NCBI RefSeq assembly: GCF_029428675.1
Contig: NZ_JAJNEL010000001.1
Coordinates: 4,402,001-4,466,000, forward strand
Length of the DNA stretch: 64,000 bases
Source: Streptomyces sp. JH14
GTDB lineage: Bacteria; Actinomycetota; Actinomycetes; Streptomycetales; Streptomycetaceae
Direction of reading: 5' to 3'
Under the pieces are notes generated by a model. That model had not been told where the DNA came from. It made no database searches and saw only the letters and a list, made by a program, of their open reading frames with translations. This document shows, in pieces, positions 23,561 through 32,679 of the stretch. The position numbers and the translations under genes were made by a program. How positions within the stretch are numbered: position 1 is the stretch's first letter; each line of letters opens with the position of its first letter.

Positions 23561-24688
23561 ATGCCTCGTTGGAAGGCGCTACCGGATGAACTCGACCCGC
23601 AGGTAAGGGAGTTCGCCGGTCAGCTGCGCAGACTCATCGACCGCAGCGGGCTGGGCGTCGCCGCGGTGGCCGACCGCACGGGCTACAGCAGGACGTCGTG
23701 GGAGCGCTATCTGAACGGACGGCTGCTCGCGCCGAGAGGGGCGATCGTCGCACTCGCCGAGGCCACGGGCACCGACCAGGTGCATCTGACCACCATGTGG
23801 GAGCTGGCGGAGCGGGCCTGGTGCCGTGCCGAGATGCGTCACGACATGACGATGGAGGGCATCCGGATAGCCCAGGCGCGGGCGGCGCTCGGCGAGTTCG
23901 GACCGGCCCCGGCGGACAGTGGCGGGAGCCGCCGGTCCGCCGCCGTGACGGACATGGGCCTGGACGCGGGTGCGGTCGACGGGGGCCGCGCACCGTCCGC
24001 ACCGACGCAGCGGGGGAACGTGCCGCTCGTGCCGCGGCAGCCACCGGCTCGCCCGGGTGCCGCAGACGCGGCCGGTCGTGCGGACGGGCAGGCGAACGGG
24101 TACGCAGGTGGGTACGGACCCGGCGCCGGCGTGCAGCCACCGCAGGCACAACTCGGCGACGGGCGGCGGGAGCGGGCCGACCGCCGCAAGCGGACCGTCA
24201 TCCTCGCCGGCGCGGTGGGCGCCCTGCTGGTGATGGCCGCTGCGGTACTCCTGACCGGCCTCGGCGACGACGACAAGAAGCCCGGCGCCACCTCGTCCCC
24301 CTCCACGTCACCGTCACCGACGGCCGGCACGCCCGGGCTGTCGGCCGGCGTCAAGTGCAGCGGCGCCGACTGCACGGGACAGGACCCGGAGAAGATGGGG
24401 TGCGGTGGCCGGTTCGCCCGTACGGTCTCCAGCGTCACCGTCGGCGGAAGCCTTGTCGAGGTGCGCTACAGCGAGACGTGCGGCGCGGCGTGGGGCCGTA
24501 TCACCGACGCCACGCCGGGCGACACGGTGCGGATTTCCGGAGGCGGCGTCGCGGGGCGGGACGGCACGGTGGAGACGGACACCGACGCGTACACCCCCAT
24601 GATCGCCGTGAAGAAGGCCACGGACGCCAAGGCCTGCGCCGTGCTCGCCGCCGGCACGAAGGGGTGCACCACCGCTGCGGCCGAATGA
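23561..24688 (+). CDS. Membrane-anchored HTH protein with C-terminal DUF2690 domain
   Basis: A 375-aa protein. Residues 1-80 form an XRE-type helix-turn-helix (LRRLIDRSGLGVAAVADRTG). A Gly/Ala/Gln-rich linker follows. One membrane segment lies near residue 215-232 (TVILAGAVGALLVMAAAVLL), and the extracytoplasmic C-terminal DUF2690 domain has paired cysteines (VKCSGADCTGQDPEKMGCGG). DNA-binding inside and a Cys-rich sensor-like domain outside suggest a one-component membrane regulator; this is inference. ATG 23561 follows GGGGGAAG. Many paralogues exist in Streptomyces. Confidence 0.85.
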   Translation: MPRWKALPDELDPQVREFAGQLRRLIDRSGLGVAAVADRTGYSRTSWERYLNGRLLAPRGAIVALAEATGTDQVHLTTMWELAERAWCRAEMRHDMTMEGIRIAQARAALGEFGPAPADSGGSRRSAAVTDMGLDAGAVDGGRAPSAPTQRGNVPLVPRQPPARPGAADAAGRADGQANGYAGGYGPGAGVQPPQAQLGDGRRERADRRKRTVILAGAVGALLVMAAAVLLTGLGDDDKKPGATSSPSTSPSPTAGTPGLSAGVKCSGADCTGQDPEKMGCGGRFARTVSSVTVGGSLVEVRYSETCGAAWGRITDATPGDTVRISGGGVAGRDGTVETDTDAYTPMIAVKKATDAKACAVLAAGTKGCTTAAAE

Positions 24689-24873
24689 ACGAGGGAGCGC
24701 GGGTCGTGGTGAGCGCTGCGTGACCGGTTGTGTGCGGTGCCACAGGGGGGTGGGCGGCCGGGAGGTCCCGGGTCGGATAGCCTGATCGCTGGATATCTCT
24801 TCACATCAAGATTCAGGGATGTCCAGCACCAGGGGCAGGGACCCCCACCGCCAGCTGTCTAACGGAGATCGCC

Positions 24874-25863
24874 ATGACCCGCACTCCCGTGAATGTCACC
24901 GTGACCGGCGCAGCCGGCCAGATCGGCTACGCGCTGCTCTTCCGCATCGCCTCCGGCCACCTGCTCGGCCCGGACGTGCCGGTCAACCTGCGTCTCCTGG
25001 AGATCCCGCAGGGTCTGAAGGCCGCCGAGGGCACCGCGATGGAGCTCGACGACTGCGCCTTCCCGCTGCTGCGCAACATCGAGATCACGGACGACGCCAA
25101 CGTCGGCTTCGCCGGTGCGAACGTCGCCCTGCTCGTCGGCGCCCGCCCCCGCACGAAGGGCATGGAGCGCGGCGACCTGCTCTCCGCCAACGGCGGCATC
25201 TTCAAGCCGCAGGGCAAGGCCATCAACGACAACGCCGCGGACGACATCAAGGTCCTCGTCGTCGGCAACCCGGCCAACACCAACGCCCTCATCGCGCAGG
25301 CCGCCGCCCCCGACGTACCGGCCGAGCGCTTCACCGCGATGACCCGCCTGGACCACAACCGCGCGATCTCGCAGCTGGCCGCCAAGACCGGTGCCGCCGT
25401 CTCCGACATCAAGAAGCTGACGATCTGGGGCAACCACTCGGCGACCCAGTACCCGGACATCTTCCACGCGGAGATCGCGGGCAAGAACGCCGCCGAGCTC
25501 GTCAACGACGAGGCGTGGCTGGCCGACACCTTCATCCCGACCGTCGCCAAGCGCGGCGCCGCGATCATCGAGGCCCGTGGCGCGTCCTCGGCGGCCTCGG
25601 CCGCCAACGCCGCCATCGACCACGTGTACACCTGGGTGAACGGCACCGCCGAGGGCGACTGGACCTCGATGGGTATTCCGTCGGACGGCTCCTACGGCGT
25701 GCCCGAGGGCCTCATCTCGTCCTTCCCGGTCACCACGAAGGACGGCAAGTACGAGATCGTCCAGGGCCTCGACATCAACGAGTTCTCCCGTGCGCGCATC
25801 GACGCGTCGGTGCAGGAGCTCGCCGAGGAGCGCGACGCGGTGCGCGAGCTCGGCCTGATCTGA
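24874..25863 (+). CDS. mdh: Malate dehydrogenase
   Basis: NAD-dependent oxidation of malate to oxaloacetate in the TCA cycle. 329 aa. The nucleotide-binding site is VTGAAGQIGYALLFRIASG; catalytic Arg/Asp are in TRLDHNRAISQLA and the catalytic His in WGNHSATQYPD. This is the longer lactate/malate-type form found in actinobacteria. ATG 24874 follows GGAGATCGCC. The upstream gap (24689-24873) has an AT-rich patch around 24790-24815, the likely promoter. Confidence 0.97.
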   Translation: MTRTPVNVTVTGAAGQIGYALLFRIASGHLLGPDVPVNLRLLEIPQGLKAAEGTAMELDDCAFPLLRNIEITDDANVGFAGANVALLVGARPRTKGMERGDLLSANGGIFKPQGKAINDNAADDIKVLVVGNPANTNALIAQAAAPDVPAERFTAMTRLDHNRAISQLAAKTGAAVSDIKKLTIWGNHSATQYPDIFHAEIAGKNAAELVNDEAWLADTFIPTVAKRGAAIIEARGASSAASAANAAIDHVYTWVNGTAEGDWTSMGIPSDGSYGVPEGLISSFPVTTKDGKYEIVQGLDINEFSRARIDASVQELAEERDAVRELGLI

Positions 25864-25884
25864 TCCGTACGCCTCACGCGTACA

Positions 25885-25922
25885 CCACCGCCCCCGGCAG
25901 CAGGCGCTTCCGGGGGCGGTGG
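25885..25922. terminator. Terminator after mdh
   Basis: Perfect 13-bp arms (25885-25897 / 25910-25922), 12-base loop, between the convergent mdh and the gene ending at 25938. Confidence 0.8.
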
Positions 25923-25937
25923 CGTAAGCGGCGCCGG

Positions 25938-26666
25938 CTACCCCGCGTACAGCCGGTCGGCGATCTCCCCTACGCCTGCCATGGCCTGGCGCTGCAGACC
26001 GGGGCCGAACGTGACCCGGGTGGCCCCCAGCTCGCCGAGGCGGCGCGGGGCCGGGCCGTCCGGCGCGGCCAGCACGTTGAGCGGGGCCGGGACAGCGGCG
26101 GCCAGGCGGGGAATGGCGTCGGGCGGTGCGGCAATCGGATAGACACAGTCCGCGCCCGCTGCCACATACAGCCGGGCGCGGGCGATCGTCTCCGTCTCCG
26201 GGTCCGTACCGGTCGGTGCGCTGCATACGTACGTATCGACGCGCGCATTGATGAAGAGGCGATCGCCCGCCACTGCCCGTACCTCCGCCAGCCGGTCCGC
26301 CTGCTGCTGCGGATCCAGAAGGGCGCCGTCCGCCGCGTCCTCCAGATTGCAGCCGACCGCACCGGCGTCGAGGAGGCGCTCCACGAGTTCCTTCGGTGGC
26401 AGCCCATAACCGGCCTCGATGTCCGCCGACACGGGGACGGGAACGGCCCGCGCGATCCGGGCCACGGCCGCGAACATCTCGGCTGCCGGCGTCGCCCCGT
26501 CCTTGTACCCGAGCGAGGCGGCGATCCCGGCGCTCGGTGTGGCGAGCGCCGGGAAACCAGCGTCGGCGAAGACCCGGGCGCTTGCGGCGTCCCACGGGCC
26601 CGGGAGGACCAGGGGCTCGCCGGGGGTGCGGCCGTGGTGCAGGTCGCGGAAGGCGGACACGGTCAT
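25938..26666 (-). CDS. Isocitrate lyase / PEP mutase superfamily enzyme
   Basis: A 242-aa TIM-barrel enzyme. Metal and substrate motifs of the family are visible: PGPWDAASARVFADAGFPAL, SADIEAGYG (Mg-binding acidic residues) and GCNLEDAADG. It lacks the isocitrate lyase KKCGH motif, so it is closer to oxaloacetate/2-methylisocitrate-lyase-like or PEP-mutase-like proteins that cleave or form C-C or P-C bonds; the substrate is unknown. ATG 26666 follows AGGAG; an upstream ATG at 26705 lacks a site. The gene lies 54 bases behind the AhpD-like gene on the same strand, suggesting one unit controlled by the divergent MocR regulator. Confidence 0.85.
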   Translation of the reverse strand: MTVSAFRDLHHGRTPGEPLVLPGPWDAASARVFADAGFPALATPSAGIAASLGYKDGATPAAEMFAAVARIARAVPVPVSADIEAGYGLPPKELVERLLDAGAVGCNLEDAADGALLDPQQQADRLAEVRAVAGDRLFINARVDTYVCSAPTGTDPETETIARARLYVAAGADCVYPIAAPPDAIPRLAAAVPAPLNVLAAPDGPAPRRLGELGATRVTFGPGLQRQAMAGVGEIADRLYAG

Positions 26667-26720
26667 CGCGGGGCTCCTGGAGGGGGCGTAGGACGGCAGG
26701 ATCACGTCGCTCGATCCGGA

Positions 26721-27233
26721 TCAGTGCTTGATGCCGCCGGGAGTGTAGTGACCGGGGGCCATGCGGGTGGTCACACCGAACCGGTTCCAGGCGTTGATCA
26801 CCGTGATGGCTGCGATCAGCTGGGCCAGCTCGGCCTCCTCGAAGTGCTTTGCGGCCTTCTCGTACACCTCGTCCGGCACGAACCCGTCGGTCAGGACCGT
26901 CACGGCCTCCGTCAGCTCGATCGCAGCGATCTCCTTCTCCGTGTAGAAGTGCTGCGACTCCTCCCACGCACCGAGCTGGATGATCCGCTCGACGGACTCG
27001 CCCGCCGCGAGTGCGTCCTTGCTGTGCATGTCGAGGCAGAACGCGCAGTGGTTCAGCTGCGAGGCGCGGATCTTCACCAGCTCGAGCAGGACCGGATCGA
27101 GACCTCTACGGGCCGCCGCGTCCAGCCTGACCATGGCCTTGTAGACATCGGGGGCGAGCTGGGCCCAGTGCAGGCGGGGGCTGTGCTCGGGGGCGCGGTC
27201 GGAGGTCGGGTGGCTGTGTTCGTTCGTCGTCAT
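26721..27233 (-). CDS. Carboxymuconolactone decarboxylase / AhpD-like protein
   Basis: A 170-aa soluble helical protein. The AhpD-type redox motif is present as NHCAFCLDMHSKDAL (C-x-x-C plus His), with an upstream Glu in LLELVKIRASQ, which fits alkylhydroperoxidase-like activity more than a decarboxylase. ATG 27233 is 47 bases from the divergent MocR start, leaving room only for overlapping promoters and no strong ribosome site, so the transcript may be nearly leaderless. MocR next to a divergent AhpD-like gene is a recurring actinobacterial arrangement (recollection). Confidence 0.88.
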   Translation of the reverse strand: MTTNEHSHPTSDRAPEHSPRLHWAQLAPDVYKAMVRLDAAARRGLDPVLLELVKIRASQLNHCAFCLDMHSKDALAAGESVERIIQLGAWEESQHFYTEKEIAAIELTEAVTVLTDGFVPDEVYEKAAKHFEEAELAQLIAAITVINAWNRFGVTTRMAPGHYTPGGIKH

Positions 27234-27280
27234 GCCCACGACGCTACGGGGCGGATGACACACGAGTATGGTCCATTTCC

Positions 27281-28684
27281 ATGACAGATTCCTGGGCCAC
27301 TTTCGGGGCCGACCTGCATATCGACCCGGCCGGTGCGGCGGGGCTGCGGGCCGGGCTGATGGACGCGCTGCGGGAGGCCGTACGGACCGGGCGGCTGACG
27401 CCCGGGACCCGGCTTCCGTCGTCCCGTACGCTCGCCGCCGACCTCGGGATCGCCCGGAACACCGTGGCCGACGCCTACGCCGAACTGGTCGCCGAGGGGT
27501 GGCTCACCGCCCGGCAGGGTTCCGGCACCAGGGTCGCGCAGCGCGCCGAGCCACGCCGGGCGGCCACGACGGCGCCACGGTCCCGGCCGGTGCGGCGCAG
27601 GCCCGCCTACAGCCTGACGGCTGGGTCGCCCGACCTCTCGACGTTTCCGCGCGCCGACTGGCTCAAGGCGGCCCGGCGAGCCCTGACCGCCGCACCCAAC
27701 GACGCCTTCGGATACGGCGATCCGCGCGGGCGCATCGAGCTGCGCACCGTACTGGCCGGCTATCTGGCGCGGGCGCGCGGTGTCCATGCGGACCCGGAGA
27801 CGATCGTGATCTGCTCCGGCTTCGTCCACGGTCTGATGCTGATGGGGAAGGTTCTGCGGCAGCGGCGGGTGCGGGAGGTGGCCGTCGAGTCGTACGGACT
27901 GGACGTGCACGGGAACCTGCTCAGGGAGGCCGGACTGCGCACCCCCTGCCTGCCGCTCGACCTGCTCGGTTCCCGGACCGGGGAGCTGGCGGGGATGCGC
28001 GGGGTGGGTGCGGTGCTGCTGACGCCCGCGCACCAGTTCCCGACGGGGGTACCGCTCCATCCGGACCGGCGGGCCGCGGCGGTCGACTGGGCGCGCGGTG
28101 CGGGCGGACTGATCCTGGAGGACGACTACGACGGGGAGTTCCGCTACGACCGGCAGCCGGTCGGTGCCCTGCAGGGCCTCGACCCGGAGCGGGTCGTGTA
28201 CATGGGGACGTCCAGCAAGTCCCTGGCGCCGGGGCTGCGGCTGGCCTGGATGGTGCTGCCGCACGGGCTGGTGGGCGAGGTGGCCGAGGCCAAGGGGGAG
28301 GTCGACTGGGCATCGAGCGCACTGGACCAGCTGACGCTCGCGGAGTTCATCGAGTCCGGTGCTTACGACCGTCATGTGCGCTCGATGCGGCTGCGCTACC
28401 GGCGCCGCCGCGACCAGCTGGTCGCGGCGCTCGCGGAACGGGCCCCCGCCCTGCACGTCAGCGGGATCGCCGCCGGACTGCACGCCGTACTCGAACTTCC
28501 CGAAGGCACCGAACGATCGGTGATCCAGGCCGCCGCCTGGCAGGGGCTGGCTCTGGAGGGCCTGTCCCGCTTCCGGCATGCGGACGCCGAGCCGGGCGGC
28601 GACGCCCTGGTCATCGGCTACGGCGCCCCGACGGACAGTGCGTGGACCGGCGCCCTGGAGGCACTCTGCCGCGTACTTCCGTAA
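27281..28684 (+). CDS. MocR/PdxR-type transcriptional regulator (GntR HTH plus aminotransferase domain)
   Basis: A 467-aa regulator. The N-terminal GntR winged helix (TRLPSSRTLAADLGIARNTV) is joined by an Arg-rich linker to a class I aminotransferase domain. The PLP lysine is in MGTSSKSLAPGLRLAW and the PLP-binding Asp in ILEDDYDGEFRYD. Such proteins sense PLP or an amino-acid adduct instead of catalysing transamination; PdxR controls PLP synthesis, but no pdx gene is nearby. The likely target here is the divergent AhpD-like/PEP-mutase-like pair, by proximity. Confidence 0.9.
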   Translation: MTDSWATFGADLHIDPAGAAGLRAGLMDALREAVRTGRLTPGTRLPSSRTLAADLGIARNTVADAYAELVAEGWLTARQGSGTRVAQRAEPRRAATTAPRSRPVRRRPAYSLTAGSPDLSTFPRADWLKAARRALTAAPNDAFGYGDPRGRIELRTVLAGYLARARGVHADPETIVICSGFVHGLMLMGKVLRQRRVREVAVESYGLDVHGNLLREAGLRTPCLPLDLLGSRTGELAGMRGVGAVLLTPAHQFPTGVPLHPDRRAAAVDWARGAGGLILEDDYDGEFRYDRQPVGALQGLDPERVVYMGTSSKSLAPGLRLAWMVLPHGLVGEVAEAKGEVDWASSALDQLTLAEFIESGAYDRHVRSMRLRYRRRRDQLVAALAERAPALHVSGIAAGLHAVLELPEGTERSVIQAAAWQGLALEGLSRFRHADAEPGGDALVIGYGAPTDSAWTGALEALCRVLP

Positions 28685-28831
28685 GGACCGGCACCGGTAC
28701 AGACCGTCCGCGGAGCACACGGGCGCTCTGCATGGACGCTCTGCACACCACCCGGTGCACACCGCTCCGAGCCGCCCTCTAATCTGACGATCGGCTTTAT
28801 GGCGTGAACCGGACGACGGGGGAGAAGAAAC

Positions 28832-29107
28832 ATGGCCAAGCGCAGGGTGAGGTCGAGCACGGTGGTGCTCGGCTCCATGGGAGTTCTCGCGGCGACGATC
28901 ACCTCCTGTGGCTCGGAACCGGACAAGCGGTGCGTGGACCCGGTCACGCACTCCAAGCTGCCGAGCTACGAGTGCAAGAGCAGCAGCGGCAAGGGCGACT
29001 ACTACTACGGCGGCAGCTCCAAGGGCAGCAAGGTCCAAGGCGGCAGCTTCGACAAGTCCGCCGTCGACCGCGGCGGCTTCGGCTGCTCCGGTACGGCCGG
29101 CGGCTGA
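28832..29107 (+). CDS. Short lipoprotein with YgiB-like RGGFG tail
   Basis: A 91-aa precursor. The N-terminal signal has a lipobox ending ITSC (Cys27), so a mature lipoprotein of about 65 residues is expected on the outer face of the membrane. The mature part has Cys pairs, a Lys/Ser/Gly/Tyr stretch (KGDYYYGGSSKGSK), and ends DRGGFGCSGTAGG. The RGGFG signature also ends the E. coli lipoprotein YgiB (DUF1190), encoded next to ygiC. Here too the next gene, 6 bases on, is YgiC-like. ATG 28832 follows GGGGGAGAAG. Confidence 0.75.
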   Translation: MAKRRVRSSTVVLGSMGVLAATITSCGSEPDKRCVDPVTHSKLPSYECKSSSGKGDYYYGGSSKGSKVQGGSFDKSAVDRGGFGCSGTAGG

Positions 29108-29113
29108 GCGGTC

Positions 29114-30301
29114 ATGGAACGTCGCACCACCGAACCGCGCCCCGGCTGGCAGGAGATCGTCGAGGAGCAGGGGATCGTCTATCCGCTGACCCGCTACCCG
29201 GACGGATCGCTGCGCCCCTACTGGGACGAGAGCGCCTACTACGTCTTCTCGCTGCCCGAGGTCGAGGCGCTGGAGGACGTCGTCGAGGAACTGCACGCGA
29301 TGTGCCTGGCCGCCGCCGCGCATATCGTCGAGCAGGGCCGCTTCGCCGATCTCGGCATCACCGACCGGCGACTGGTCGCCCTGATCTCCGAGTCCTGGCA
29401 CCGCCGCGCCGAACTGCCTTCCCTGTACGGCCGGTTCGACCTGCGCTACGACGGAACCGGTCCGGCGAAGATGCTGGAGTACAACGCCGACACCCCCACC
29501 TCACTCGTGGAGGCCGCCAGCGCCCAGTGGTTCTGGATGGAGGACCGCTTCCCGGACGCCGACCAGTGGAACTCCCTTCATGAACGTCTCGTCGCCGCAT
29601 GGAAGCGGCAGGCCGCACTGCTGCCGCCGGGACCGCTGCACTTCGCCCACTCAGAGGGGGACGAACTCGGCGAGGACCTGATGACGGTCGCGTATCTGCG
29701 CGAGACCGCCGAACAGGCCGGGATCGATACGGAGGCGCTCTCCATCGAGCAGATCGGCTGGGACCGCCTGACCGGACGGTTCGTCGACGCCCGGCTCCGC
29801 TTCATCCGCAGCTGCTTCAAGCTCTACCCGTGGGAGTGGCTGGCGACCGACCGCTTCGGCCCCCATGTCCTGGACACCCTCGACAACGGCGGCGGTACGG
29901 GCACCACCTGCTGGATCGAGCCCGCCTGGAAGATGCTCCTCTCCAACAAGGCGCTGCTGGCCATCCTCTGGGAGCTCTATCCGGGGCACCCGAATCTCCT
30001 GCCCTCCTATCTCGACGGCCCCCGCGAACTGGCCGGGGACGGTGGCGCCGGCTATGTCGCCAAGCCACTGCTCGGCCGTGAGGGCGCCGGTGTCACGATT
30101 CATGAGCCGGGCAGCCCCGCGGTGCTGCGCGACGAAGCGTGCTGCTACCAGGAACTGGCCCCGCTGCCGGATCTCGACGGCAACCGTGCCGTGCTCGGCG
30201 CATGGGTCGTCGAGGACGAAGCAGCCGGGCTCGGCATCCGGGAATCGGCGGGGCTCGTCACGGACGAGTACGCACGCTTCCTGCCCCACGTCATCCTGTA
30301 G
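29114..30301 (+). CDS. Glutathionylspermidine synthase family (YgiC/YjfC-like) ATP-grasp protein
   Basis: A 395-aa cytosolic ligase-like protein. Family hallmarks are MLEYNADTPTSLVEAAS and a C-terminal ATP-grasp region with GYVAKPLLGREGAGVTI. It lacks the amidase domain of E. coli Gsp, so it should only form, not cleave, a peptide-like bond; the natural substrates of this subgroup are unknown, and Streptomyces does not make glutathione. It starts 6 bases after the lipoprotein gene, clearly co-transcribed, which recalls ygiB-ygiC. Confidence 0.88.
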   Translation: MERRTTEPRPGWQEIVEEQGIVYPLTRYPDGSLRPYWDESAYYVFSLPEVEALEDVVEELHAMCLAAAAHIVEQGRFADLGITDRRLVALISESWHRRAELPSLYGRFDLRYDGTGPAKMLEYNADTPTSLVEAASAQWFWMEDRFPDADQWNSLHERLVAAWKRQAALLPPGPLHFAHSEGDELGEDLMTVAYLRETAEQAGIDTEALSIEQIGWDRLTGRFVDARLRFIRSCFKLYPWEWLATDRFGPHVLDTLDNGGGTGTTCWIEPAWKMLLSNKALLAILWELYPGHPNLLPSYLDGPRELAGDGGAGYVAKPLLGREGAGVTIHEPGSPAVLRDEACCYQELAPLPDLDGNRAVLGAWVVEDEAAGLGIRESAGLVTDEYARFLPHVIL

Positions 30302-30332
30302 CGGGCTGCCGCTGAGTCCTGCCGGACCGGTG

Positions 30333-30375
30333 GGGCCAGGGAGCGGCTGCGGGCCCCGCAGCCGCTCCCTGGCCC
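30333..30375. terminator. Bidirectional terminator, near-perfect palindrome
   Basis: Perfect 21-bp arms (30333-30353 / 30355-30375) around a single base, between convergent genes ending at 30301 and 30383. Confidence 0.85.
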
Positions 30376-30382
30376 GGCTCCG

Positions 30383-31588
30383 TCACCCCCGCAGTACTTC
30401 GCGGAGTTGTTCGAGGCCCCAGTCCAGATCCTCCTTGCTGATCACCAGGGGCGGGGCGATCCGGATCGTGGAGCCGTGGGTGTCCTTGACCAGCACCCGG
30501 CGGTCCATCAGCTTCTCGGAGATCTCCCGGCCCGTGCCGTGGCGCGGAGCGATGTCGATGCCCGCCCACAGCCCGCGGCCCCGCACCGCGTCCACCGCGC
30601 CGCCGCCCACCAGCAGCCCCAGCTCCTGGTGAAGGTGGTCGCCCAACTCCTTCGCCCGCTGCTGATATTCGCCGGTGCGCAGCATCGCGATGACCTCCAG
30701 TGCGACCGCGCAGGCGAGTGGGTTGCCGCCGAACGTCGAGCCGTGCTCACCGGGCCGGTACACCCCGAGCACGGCGGCCGACGAGACGACGGCCGACACC
30801 GGCACCACACCCCCGCCCAGCGCCTTGCCGAGCACATACATGTCCGGCACGACGCCCTCGTGCTCACAGGCGAACGTCCTGCCCGTCCGGCCCAGCCCCG
30901 ACTGGATCTCGTCCGCGATGAACAGCACATCCCGCTCGCGGGTCATCTCACGCACCTGGGGGAGATAACCGGACGGCGGCACCAGCACCCCGGCCTCACC
31001 CTGGATCGGCTCCAGCAGCACCGCCACGGTGTTCTCCGTCATGGCCGCACGCATCGCGGTCAGGTCCCCGTACGGCACGATCTCGAACCCGGGGGTGTAC
31101 GGGCCGAAGTCCGCCCGTGCCTCCTGATCCGTGGAGAAGCTGATGACGGTCGTCGTCCGGCCGTGGAAGTTGTTCGACGCAACAATGATCTTCGCCATGC
31201 CGTCCGGGACGCCCTTGACGCGGTAGCCCCACTTGCGGGCAGTCTTCACTGCGGTCTCCACGGCCTCCGCCCCGGTGTTCATGGGCAGCACCATCTCCAT
31301 GTCGCACAACTCGGCGAGCTGCGTGCAGAAGTCGGCGAACCGGTCGTGGTGGAAGGCGCGCGAGGTCAGCGTCACCCTGTCCAGCTGCGCTTTGGCCGCG
31401 TCGATCAGGCGCCGGTTGCCGTGGCCGAAGTTGAGCGCCGAGTAGCCGGCGAGCATGTCGAGGTAGCGCCGGCCCTCGATATCGGTCATCCAGGCGCCTT
31501 CCGCCGAGGCGACGACGACCGGAAGCGGATGGTAGTTGTGTGCGCTGTGCGCCTCGGCGGAGGCGATGGCGGTTTCCCTGGTCGACAC
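30383..31588 (-). CDS. rocD: Ornithine aminotransferase
   Basis: PLP enzyme (401 aa) converting ornithine and 2-oxoglutarate to glutamate semialdehyde and glutamate. Class III aminotransferase features: YSALNFGHGN, the Asp-containing strand FIADEIQSGLGRTG and the PLP lysine in VLGKALGGGVVP. The substrate call rests on the HNYHPLPVV start and overall similarity to RocD; acetylornithine aminotransferase is less likely given its isolation from arg genes. GTG 31588 follows GGAGATCCC; the upstream ATG at 31672 lacks support. Confidence 0.9.
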   Translation of the reverse strand: MSTRETAIASAEAHSAHNYHPLPVVVASAEGAWMTDIEGRRYLDMLAGYSALNFGHGNRRLIDAAKAQLDRVTLTSRAFHHDRFADFCTQLAELCDMEMVLPMNTGAEAVETAVKTARKWGYRVKGVPDGMAKIIVASNNFHGRTTTVISFSTDQEARADFGPYTPGFEIVPYGDLTAMRAAMTENTVAVLLEPIQGEAGVLVPPSGYLPQVREMTRERDVLFIADEIQSGLGRTGRTFACEHEGVVPDMYVLGKALGGGVVPVSAVVSSAAVLGVYRPGEHGSTFGGNPLACAVALEVIAMLRTGEYQQRAKELGDHLHQELGLLVGGGAVDAVRGRGLWAGIDIAPRHGTGREISEKLMDRRVLVKDTHGSTIRIAPPLVISKEDLDWGLEQLREVLRG

Positions 31589-31700
31589 GGGATCTCCGTT
31601 CGTCGTGCGGCGTGGGCCGGGGTGGTGCCCACTTTGTATCGTCGGTCGGATCTCCGGGGAGGAAACCTTCAATTAACGGCGCGCCCGTGAGTTTGCGCAG

Positions 31701-32552
31701 TCAGAGGTCCAGGAGCTGCTGACGTGGGCCGGTCTCGCGGCCACCCCGGCCTCCGCCGTCCTCGCCACCACCGCCCCGGCGGGCCGCCAGGGGCCGCAGG
31801 GCCAGAGCGAGCGCCGCCCCCGCCACCACCCCGGGCAGGGCCCACCACACGCCGTCGAAGCGGCCGGCGGAGCCGGCGGCCCTGGCTGTGTCCGCGGAAG
31901 CCGACGCGGGAGCGGACGAGGAAGTCTCCGGTTCCGATGCGAGGCCGGCCAACGGGTCCGCCGGGGCGGACATCTTCGCGTTCCCCCAGGCCTGCGGGAA
32001 CACCCTCGCGTACGCGTCCTCGTAGCTTCTCTTCCCCATCAGCCCGAGCTCCGTGAACAGCTTGACCAGCTTCGCCGGATTCTGCGCCCGGTGCCAGTAC
32101 CCGCGGTAGGTATAGGGGACTTCGGAGGCCGTGTGTATCCATACGGTGTCCGGATCGTCGCCGGGGAAGACGCGGTCGGTCCGCATCGGCTCCATGTCCA
32201 GGACCATCCAGGTCACATTGATCTGCCGGGTCCCCATCGCCGCGTCCACGCTCTGCGGTCGCTGCTTGGCGCCCTTTCCGGCCGGGCCCAGCAAAGCCTC
32301 CAGCTCGGCATACCTCGGATCCGAGACGGAGAGTGCGGTCACCTCCCCGCTCTCGGGCGAAGAGACGAGGACGGTCGTCGACCCGCCGGCCACCGCATTC
32401 GGCGCGAGGCAGAGACCCAGCCCCCACACCACGGCCAGCACGGCCGACTGCCGCAGGAACCGGGCCCCCGGCCACCGCCCGAACCGGCCCTCGTGCCGTT
32501 GCACGGAACGCACCCACGATCCTCGCGTGAACAGGCTTCCCGGCTTTCGCAT
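31701..32552 (-). CDS. Secreted, membrane-anchored protein of unknown function
   Basis: A 283-aa precursor. A long positively charged N-terminus precedes a hydrophobic signal segment (SAVLAVVWGLGLCLAPNAVAG). The extracytoplasmic region of about 150 residues contains VNVTW-like strands (RQINVTWMVLDMEPMRTDRV) and WIHTASEVPYTYRGYWHRAQ. A Ser/Ala-rich linker leads to a C-terminal membrane helix (VWWALPGVVAGAALALALRP) and a Gly/Arg tail. ATG 32552 follows GGGGGGAC. Family not recognised. It lies 127 bases downstream of the sigma/partner pair on the same strand and may belong to that unit. Confidence 0.75.
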   Translation of the reverse strand: MRKPGSLFTRGSWVRSVQRHEGRFGRWPGARFLRQSAVLAVVWGLGLCLAPNAVAGGSTTVLVSSPESGEVTALSVSDPRYAELEALLGPAGKGAKQRPQSVDAAMGTRQINVTWMVLDMEPMRTDRVFPGDDPDTVWIHTASEVPYTYRGYWHRAQNPAKLVKLFTELGLMGKRSYEDAYARVFPQAWGNAKMSAPADPLAGLASEPETSSSAPASASADTARAAGSAGRFDGVWWALPGVVAGAALALALRPLAARRGGGGEDGGGRGGRETGPRQQLLDL

Positions 32553-32679
32553 GACGTCCCCCCTTGCGCTGTCGCACTCTGCGGTACGGCCCGTCCGTAC
32601 CGCGTCACCTCTGATACACCGCTCAGGCCCCGCTGGTTCCGCTCCGGCGCCCACCGATCCCGGAGCCGTCGATCCCGGT

